DNA from: Citrus sinensis
Lineage: Eukaryota > Streptophyta > Magnoliopsida > Sapindales > Rutaceae
Length of the DNA: 64,000 nt
Assembly (NCBI RefSeq): GCF_022201045.2
Contig: NC_068556.1
Span: 2,644,001-2,708,000 of the forward strand
Direction: 5' to 3'
Of this stretch, positions 57,563-64,000 are shown in pieces; position 1 is the stretch's first letter; the number at the start of each line of letters is the position of its first letter. A program made the translations under genes and the position numbers. Below the pieces are notes generated by a model. That model was not told the DNA's origin, did no database searches, and worked only from the letters and a program-made list of their open reading frames with translations.

Positions 57563-59074
57563 TAGGGGTAGGCAAAAAATCGTGCACTAGCGAAAATCAA
57601 ACCGAACCGAAACGATCTGAATCGTATCATTTGAAACGATTTTAATTTTAAAAAAATGAAATATATGGTTTGTAAAAAAAATCGAAATATAGGTTTGATA
57701 TTCAGTTCACTCAGCTAAACCGAAAAATCGAACCGAAAAATTGAATTATTTTTAAAATTTTATTTAAATAGACACGTGTGTAAATTTTAATTGGTTGAAT
57801 AATATAACTAAAATATGTATGTACACACACGATTATAGTATATATGTATATATGTGTTACAATTTCTGCACCCAAAACAAATCTAAAAGTAAAATAAAAA
57901 ACGAAATCAACTCGCCAACCAAATCACCGTGAGACAGCTTCACCTCGCCAGCCACCGCGCAACCGAAAAAGCTCTGCTCGCCAGCCACCGCGCGTCATCT
58001 TCTGCTATGCTCGCGCAGCCAGCCACCGTGCACCAGTAGGAGTAAAGTCCTCGTTACTCCATACACTTTATTATAACATTTGCATAAACTGTATTTAGTA
58101 ATGCATTTAGTAAGTCCCCGTTAAATGACTGTTATTGCTTTAATTTTTTATATAATTTTTTTAAGTGAAAATACTTTTACAACATGATTAGAATTAAATA
58201 TTTTCAGAAATCCAAATCTAATCCACTAGGAAAGATAATAACAATTAGGAATATTAAGTTCCATAATATGGCTATATTTAGATTTTATTTTGATATTATG
58301 ATTGTTATAATTTTGTAAGATGGAGGACAGTGTTGGTGAAGTACAAAAGGCTAATAATGAAGTGCAAATGACACTTGATTGATGTTGTTGACCAGTAAGT
58401 TTTTTTTTATTTTTTTAAAAAATTAATATCTTATTTATATAGATTGTTTATTCAATTATTTATTGTTTTAAATTTTTTTTATAGATCCAAATATTGAGTT
58501 GGAAAATGCCTAAAGTTGATGTTGATATTGATGAATATGGGAGAATGTTGTTGGCATTTATTTGTAATTTTTTTTTTGTGAAGACGGGAGAATGTTGTTG
58601 GCGTTTATTTCTAAATTTTCTTTTTATTTTGTGTTGTAAGTTGTAATTGTTGTTATTTTTATTTATCTTTACAACATTATGATTATGTTTATGTAGATGG
58701 AGTTTGGAGTTTGGTTATGTATTTTGAAATCTCAATATTTCATATTTTGTGAGTACTTTATTAGTAGTTAGTAAGATATTAGTGATAAAAATGTATTTTG
58801 AATATTTTGTATTTATTGTTAATATTTGTAATGAAACTAGGATGAACTAATTGTTGAAAAAAATTATTACATTCATGAGGCCCAATGAGGTAAAATTTGA
58901 AAATTCAAAATAGGCCAGATAGGCTTAGAATCAAAAAAAACTGAACCGAACTGAAAAAATCTGTTTGAGTTTAGTTCTTATTGAGTTCAGTTCTTATTTG
59001 GTTCTTTTTATAAAATTACCGATTTAAATCGATTCTGCTTAATTTCGATTCGAACCGAACCGTACCCACCCTTA
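57563..59074. mobile_element. 1512-bp non-autonomous hAT element
   Basis: The left end begins TAGGGGTAGGCA and the reverse complement of the right end begins TAAGGGTGGGTA. Both are followed by the CCGAACCGAA-type subterminal repeats typical of plant hAT elements (57600-57740 and 58930-59065). The flanks are GTTTGGGC (57555-57562) and GTTTGGAC (59075-59082), an 8-bp target duplication with one mismatch, as expected for hAT. No intact transposase is present; a short ATG-led frame near 58320 is a possible remnant. Confidence 0.82.
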
Positions 59075-59261
59075 GTTTGGACCAATCAAGAAAACAATTT
59101 TTTTTTTTAATTTACACTTATTGTTTCTATTGTTTTTAAATATTTTATCTAACTTAATTAAAAAAAATCTAACTGTTGCTAGCTGAAGGTCAATAGTCAC
59201 TTGCTTTTGTATTTATAAATTTTATTATAGGCCCACTTGCAACATTTATATTTCAAAATGA

Positions 59262-59422
59262 ATTTTTAACTTAAAATTTCAACATAAATCTTGAGTTATC
59301 AATTTCAAGTGATCTAATGGTAGATGAATAACTATCATTAATATCTATCATTAGATTACCTAAAACCAATGACTTAAGATTTGTATCAAATTTTTAAATC
59401 AACAAATTAAGTTAAAATAACT
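59262..59422. mobile_element. MITE-like inverted-repeat element, copy A
   Basis: The left arm (TTAACTTAAAATTTCAACAT) pairs imperfectly with the reverse complement of the right arm, which contains TTAACTTAATTTG and ACAAATCTTAAGTCAT. The centre has paired TGATCTAATGGTAGAT and ATCATTAGATTACC-type arms. No target duplication could be fixed. Confidence 0.55.
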
Positions 59423-59452
59423 CCATCTATATATATAATTATATGAAAGGGG

Positions 59453-59621
59453 TCATTTCAGCTTAAATTTTTTACTTAAAATTTTGACATAAATTTTGAG
59501 TTGTTGATTTCATGCAATCTAATTATACATAGGTAGTCAAAAAAATATTTAATAATATTAATTCAGCCATTGCATAAGATCAATGACTCAAAATTTATAT
59601 AAATAATTTAGGTTGAAATAA
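59453..59621. mobile_element. MITE-like inverted-repeat element, copy B, related to copy A
   Basis: It starts TCATTTCAGCTTAAATTTTT, and the reverse complement of its end has ATTTCAACCTAAATT. It shares GACATAAATTTTGAGTTGTTGATTT-type sequence with copy A, 30 bp away, so the two are family members inserted side by side or a duplication. Confidence 0.55.
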
Positions 59622-59668
59622 TCTAACCAATATTATATTTCAACAACATTTATATTTAAACATCCGCG

Positions 59669-59722
59669 GGACTTTGCTACTAGTATAGTCTAAATGCTTG
59701 GACTTTGCTACTAGTATAGTCT
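59669..59722 (+). repeat. Two-copy 31-bp tandem repeat
   Basis: The 23-mer starting GGACTTTGCTACTAG occurs at 59669-59691 and 59700-59722 without mismatch. Confidence 0.95.
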
Positions 59723-59905
59723 GAAACTGTCGCCAAACAATTAGAAAATTAATCTCTCATATCAAGTATGCAAGAAACTTAAATATGTAGTAGAAAGAAA
59801 AGGAATATTGAAATATTTCATTAATTATACATTGTCTTCTTAATAAGAAAATTACACCTTTATCTTGTAGACATGAAAAAATAAAAATAAAAATAAAATA
59901 TTAAC

Positions 59906-60058
59906 TTAATCATGGAAAACAAATACATAATCTATTAAAGTAGTTAGCATACTTCCTTAATCATGGAAAACAAATACATAATCAATTAAAGTAGTTAGTA
60001 TACATCGTTAATCACGGAAAACAAATACCTAATCTATTAAAGTTGGTACTAATCACTG
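59906..60058 (+). repeat. Three-copy tandem repeat of 51 bp
   Basis: Units begin at 59906, 59957 and 60008, each starting TTAATCA[T/C]GGAAAACAAA and containing ATTAAAGT. The period is exactly 51 bp with few substitutions. Confidence 0.95.
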
Positions 60059-61049
60059 TGAAATATATGAGACATGAGTGTATTTATTTATTTATTTTTT
60101 AATACCAATATTGCACGTGCTGACTTCAATCAAACTTATATTAAAAAAAAAATGAAATTTTTACCTTTTTATTATGATCTAAGAAACAAGAATATAGGAA
60201 ACAAGTGTCTTTTGTTGTTATAGAAGAATATATATTAACTTATTCAACATAAATATATTATTAATTTCAATCACTTGTATCCATTATAGTCTTGTATAAT
60301 ATATAGTTCACTTTTGTACTATAGACAATGATAACACGCACATTTGTTCCCTAAAATATAAGAAGGAAAATGAAAACGATGGCATATGAGCTCTCTTTAT
60401 TGAGGAAGTATTATAATTATGTTAGCAAACTATCACTTTTACCATAATTTGAAATCATTATTTCGTCTTTAAATGTGTGATATTATTTAAGAAAGTTTGC
60501 ACTACTATGTTACAATTTCCTAATCACGACATTCTCTTTACCTGAGCATACTATATACCATAAGTTATCACAACATTTTACATACTTAGGCATACTATTT
60601 AAATGTGTCCAAATGTAGAATTTGTTAATCTTCATAATGTGAGCGTGGTCATATGCATTCATCAAATAAAAAAAGTAACTTTAAATGAATTCTTAGTGTG
60701 ATGTTACACTTAAAAATTCATAATGAACTCTTAAATTTGAGACTTAGTGACTCATTATATATAAATTATAAAACAACTAATACGATAATAAATTTTATCA
60801 TTCAAACATAAAATTATGACATTAGATTTAGAACACGAACTTTAAGAAAATCTTTAAATTCAGATTTGGACTAATGCATTCTAAAATGAATTTTTTTGAA
60901 TTGCCAACAATTTTTACTTTTTCTTTTTAAATATTTTTCAAAGGTGGAAACCTATGAAGGGTATTGAAGTCAACAAATTACTCCAGTAAAGATTTAATAC
61001 TTCAAGGCTCAAGCCCTGGACTTGGTACACGCGGGGTAAAAAGAGTGAA

Positions 61050-61530
61050 AGACCACAAGTTAACGGTCAAAGTCAAACTTCGTACAACTGCTCTCGCTTC
61101 CATATAAAGAAGTTCACGCCGTGAAGTACCCGTTAACTAATAATTCGTGGTCCCATTATATGCCACGTCACCAGAGCTAGTTAACCTAACCCGAGTTATA
61201 TCATAACTCAAGGAGTTATCATTTCACCTCAATGGTTCCTTTTACTTTTCTTTAAGTTGCATCCACTGCCATATTTTGTCGTTTTTCGAGACTCAGCTTT
61301 CATTATTTCGGGGCTGGCAGGCGCATTAGCAGACACGTGTACGCTGGTTTCCCTATCTCGGTAAAATCCAACGGCTGCTAGTAGAAGATTCCCTTTAAAA
61401 CGGACCGGTCACAGCCGCAGGGCGGTTTGGATTTCACTTTTCCGTACTACGAATTAGTAACGTGTGGGGCCAACCACACGTGCTGGGACCTACGTGGATC
61501 GTTTACACTGCAATGGGACTGGTGGGGCCA
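61050..61530. promoter_or_regulatory. Promoter-like island with clustered ACGT and W-box motifs, no adjacent gene
   Basis: GC-richer than its surroundings. It holds GGTCAAAGTCAA (W-box type) near 61068, CATATAAAG near 61101, and ACGT cores in GCCACGTCA, GACACGTGTAC, AACGTGTGG, CCACACGTGC and CTACGTGG between about 61160 and 61500. The nearest plus-strand start codon of a recognised gene is 2.2 kb away, and no coding exon follows on the minus strand. Confidence 0.35.
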
Positions 61531-61730
61531 TGGGGTAAGTTTGAAAACTGAGAATTGTTGCCCCCATATTGCACGAACGTTGTAGAAATGTCTTTTGTTT
61601 TTACTGTTTTTCGTATTTGTCCCAATTCAAAATCCATACAATCAACTTCCTTTTTTATTTTTTATTTTTAATGTATTACAATTGACCTATGGATGATTTC
61701 CTAGAAGTCTGAATTCGTAAACTTATTGCA

Positions 61731-61900
61731 TAATTCGAAATTCTATTCAACCTAACTCAAAAATTTGCATTCATTACAAACAAAATTAAATATTTGTATC
61801 TTTTAAAAATTTTATTCACCATAACTCGAAATTCTATTTAACTTTAATTCAAAAATTTGCATTCATTAAGAACAAAATTAAATATTTGTGTCTTTTTTTT
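61731..61900 (+). repeat. Two-copy 91-bp tandem repeat
   Basis: Copies at 61731-61821 and from 61822 share TCGAAATTCTATT, CAAAAATTTGCATTCATTA and CAAAATTAAATATTTGT with few differences. Confidence 0.85.
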
Positions 61901-63705
61901 CATCACAAGTTAGATAAGTCTTACATTTTTAGTAACTATTTTAAAATGTATATGTTAGAAAGACAAAAATTAAGAACGTGAAACATATTCTAAACTTATT
62001 CCATAATGACAATAATTATCATTTTCCACGTGTTAAACAATGACTAATTTTTTACACTATTACTAAAATAATAATTAAGTACCCACAATCGATAAATGAC
62101 ATTTCTAGGGTTATATCATTTAGATTATAATTTTTTGTATTCTACCTTTTTAAATCTACCATTATCAAACATGTCCTTACTCTAGTTAATATTCTACAAG
62201 TGAATTTACCTTTTTTTTTTAAAAAAATAAAACATATGTATAAAGACATTCCATTACCTGTATGTCAATGTAATTTAATAAATAGTCGTATTATTCCAAA
62301 AGTAACTATCGTAGTTTTCTTTTAATGGTGGCCACAAAGAAGAGTGGAGATAGTTTTTATCAGGACCATTTTTTATTTAATTATTTTAATTTATTTTTTT
62401 TTAATTACGAACAATCATAAGCCGGTGTTGGGACTTCATATTTAAAAATATACGCAGCTGAAATTGTTACCCATCTAGCGAACACAGGAGTGAATAAACA
62501 TCATATCAAATTATCAATTGGCCATTAAACATATATAATTTATGTACTGATTTTTTATGCATCGAAATTCATGAAATGACGCCGTTCGCTTCCTTCACAA
62601 GTACCAAAAAATTCCTGTTGTTCAGGGAATTAAGAAATTTAATTAATTAATTAATTTTTTTATAACGAGATCTTTTCCCGTTTGCAATCTAAATGTTGCA
62701 ATTGAAGTACAACTTAGTGGCATAATCAAGATGTTTTAATTATTTAATTATTTTTCTTAAAACAAAACAAGCTTCGACATTTGGACCTACGGAAATCTTG
62801 ACCACAAAGGGCAATGAGACAGCATCCTCGGCATTTTTATCGGGTTTGTTACGAGCTACATGCCGTCATTTTGCTTGCTGAGAACGGAGAGCTCAGGGCT
62901 TGGACTGTTTAGGGACATTTTGTGACGCACATTTTGCATCCCGACAAGCACTTGTTCAACATTTTGTTTCTTATTTAAGCATATGTTACTGATTTTTAGA
63001 GACTAAATAACACTATTTTTATGTAGGATTATACAAATATTTTATATCTTAGATGTAATTATTGACTAATGGTGAAAACACCACCGGCAATAATTCGAGA
63101 CTAAACAATCGAGTAGATATCATCAGTTTTAAACACACAACTCTCGAATTCAAAGCACATCTACTTAGTTCAGAGAACCGAATACTTATTTTTTGATCAT
63201 TTCTTAATAACGTTGCAAGATACTATAATTAATTCTATTTCTTAAATTTGTAGATAGGATTCAATTTAGAGTAGTTGTAACTCCATAATTTTTTCAAAGT
63301 GAATTTCTCTTGCCAGACCTGATTTTTGGATGCTGAATATCACTACAAAGGACAAGACTAATCGGGAAAAAGCAGATTTTCATCATAATAACAAATTAAC
63401 AATAAATATTAATGGTAGGTTTGTGCATATTAATGCACGCTATGCATCTAAGTCAAATATTGATAAATCTTAAGGGCGGCAAGTGATAATTCCCCCCAAC
63501 CAGTAACCAGCGTCAATTGGGCAAATTGGAAAGTTGGTCAACATCGAGAGAGGACCGCACTTGACCAAGAAGGGCATTCGGGTATTTCATTTATTGCCTT
63601 TTGAACTCGCACAAAAAATCGCTCATTACAAAAAAAAATAAAAAAAAACTCGCATTTTTCGATTCTGTTCATCGAGAGGTAGCTTCTGCAAGAAGCAAGC
63701 GAGCA

Positions 63706-63793
63706 ATGGCGAATTCGCCGTCGCAGATCGATACTCAAATTGTTGATGTTCAATCATCAGAAGTTGAATCTCAACTCTCTTCACTCGTCTACG
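63706..63793 (+). CDS. First coding exon of an unidentified protein, cut by the window edge
   Basis: The ATG at 63706 lies in a favourable context (GCAATGGC) and opens 29 codons (MANSPSQIDTQIVDV, then a Ser/Glu/Leu stretch ending SLVY). A donor, TACG|GTTCGT, would end the exon at 63793; the frame stays open into the intron to 63951. The short, polar N-terminus resembles that of small plant coiled-coil proteins I have seen, but I cannot name the family. The remaining exons lie beyond position 64000. Confidence 0.55.
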
Positions 63794-64000
63794 GTTCGTT
63801 CTCTTACACTCGCTTTACATTTTCCCGCTGTTTTCCTCAGTTCCAAAATTCAAATCACACAGGCTTTGTTCACTCTTCGTACGCGATTCATCTTAAAGTG
63901 AATCAAATTGTATATGTAATACTGTTCAAATTAACTGGAAATCAGATGTAGTTACAACAAATTCAATTCTCTCCGTTGATTATAAATCCTGCGTTAATCT

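Larger units (their letters stand above)
60059..63705. other. AT-rich intergenic region, with promoter-like island and upstream flank of the last gene
   Basis: No coding exon recognised. It includes the G-box-rich island at 61050-61530 and a two-copy repeat at 61.7-61.9 kb. The last 200 bases are the probable promoter and leader of the gene starting at 63706. Confidence 0.5.

Overview
This is plant nuclear DNA. The genes are split by GT-AG introns, the leaders are CT-rich, the intergenic DNA is strongly AT-rich, and the proteins belong to plant-specific families: a molybdate transporter, an FLZ zinc finger, an LRR-extensin and a DYW-type PPR. The proteins look like those of a woody eudicot, most like Citrus from memory; that species guess is inference only. 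Spliced reading frames were assembled by hand, and phase agreement was checked at every junction.

Layout. 0.6-7.8 kb (+): a 1816-residue enhancer-of-polycomb-like chromatin protein. 10.6-16.5 kb (+): an AGD14-type ArfGAP with 13 coding exons. 17.2-18.5 kb (-): an intronless MOT1-family molybdate transporter. 19-27.5 kb: no host gene, but microsatellites, a 187-bp MITE, a 1.27-kb Mutator-like element and a 3.2-kb element that carries the catalytic part of a Ulp1/SENP protease and a palindromic tandem array. 28.2-31.0 kb (+): a domesticated MULE transposase with a SWIM zinc finger. 33.5-35.0 kb (-): an LRR-extensin-like protein. 35-42 kb: intergenic, with an orphan leader-like exon, a very recent 763-bp tandem duplication and a TIR element. 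45.5-47.8 kb (+): a CHY/RING E3 ligase of the CHYR1/RZFP34 type. 49.6-51.9 kb (+): a decayed DYW-type PPR pseudogene. 53.8-55.1 kb (-): an FLZ protein. 57.6-59.1 kb: a non-autonomous hAT element. 59-62 kb: MITE-like and tandem repeats. 63.7 kb (+): the first exon of a gene cut by the window edge.

The genes do not form a pathway; they are independent housekeeping and regulatory loci. The strongest theme is Mutator biology. Three small non-autonomous elements have clear terminal inverted repeats and 9-11 bp target duplications. A larger element has captured or retained a Ulp1 protease piece with all four catalytic residues. It ends less than 0.7 kb upstream of a domesticated, probably catalytically dead, MULE transposase gene.

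Other points worth attention: two nested sets of tandem peptide repeats in the enhancer-of-polycomb-like protein, a 28-bp tandem duplication that copies a splice donor in the ArfGAP gene, a 763-bp duplication whose breakpoint lies inside a transposon, and a PPR pseudogene whose DYW end is still open.
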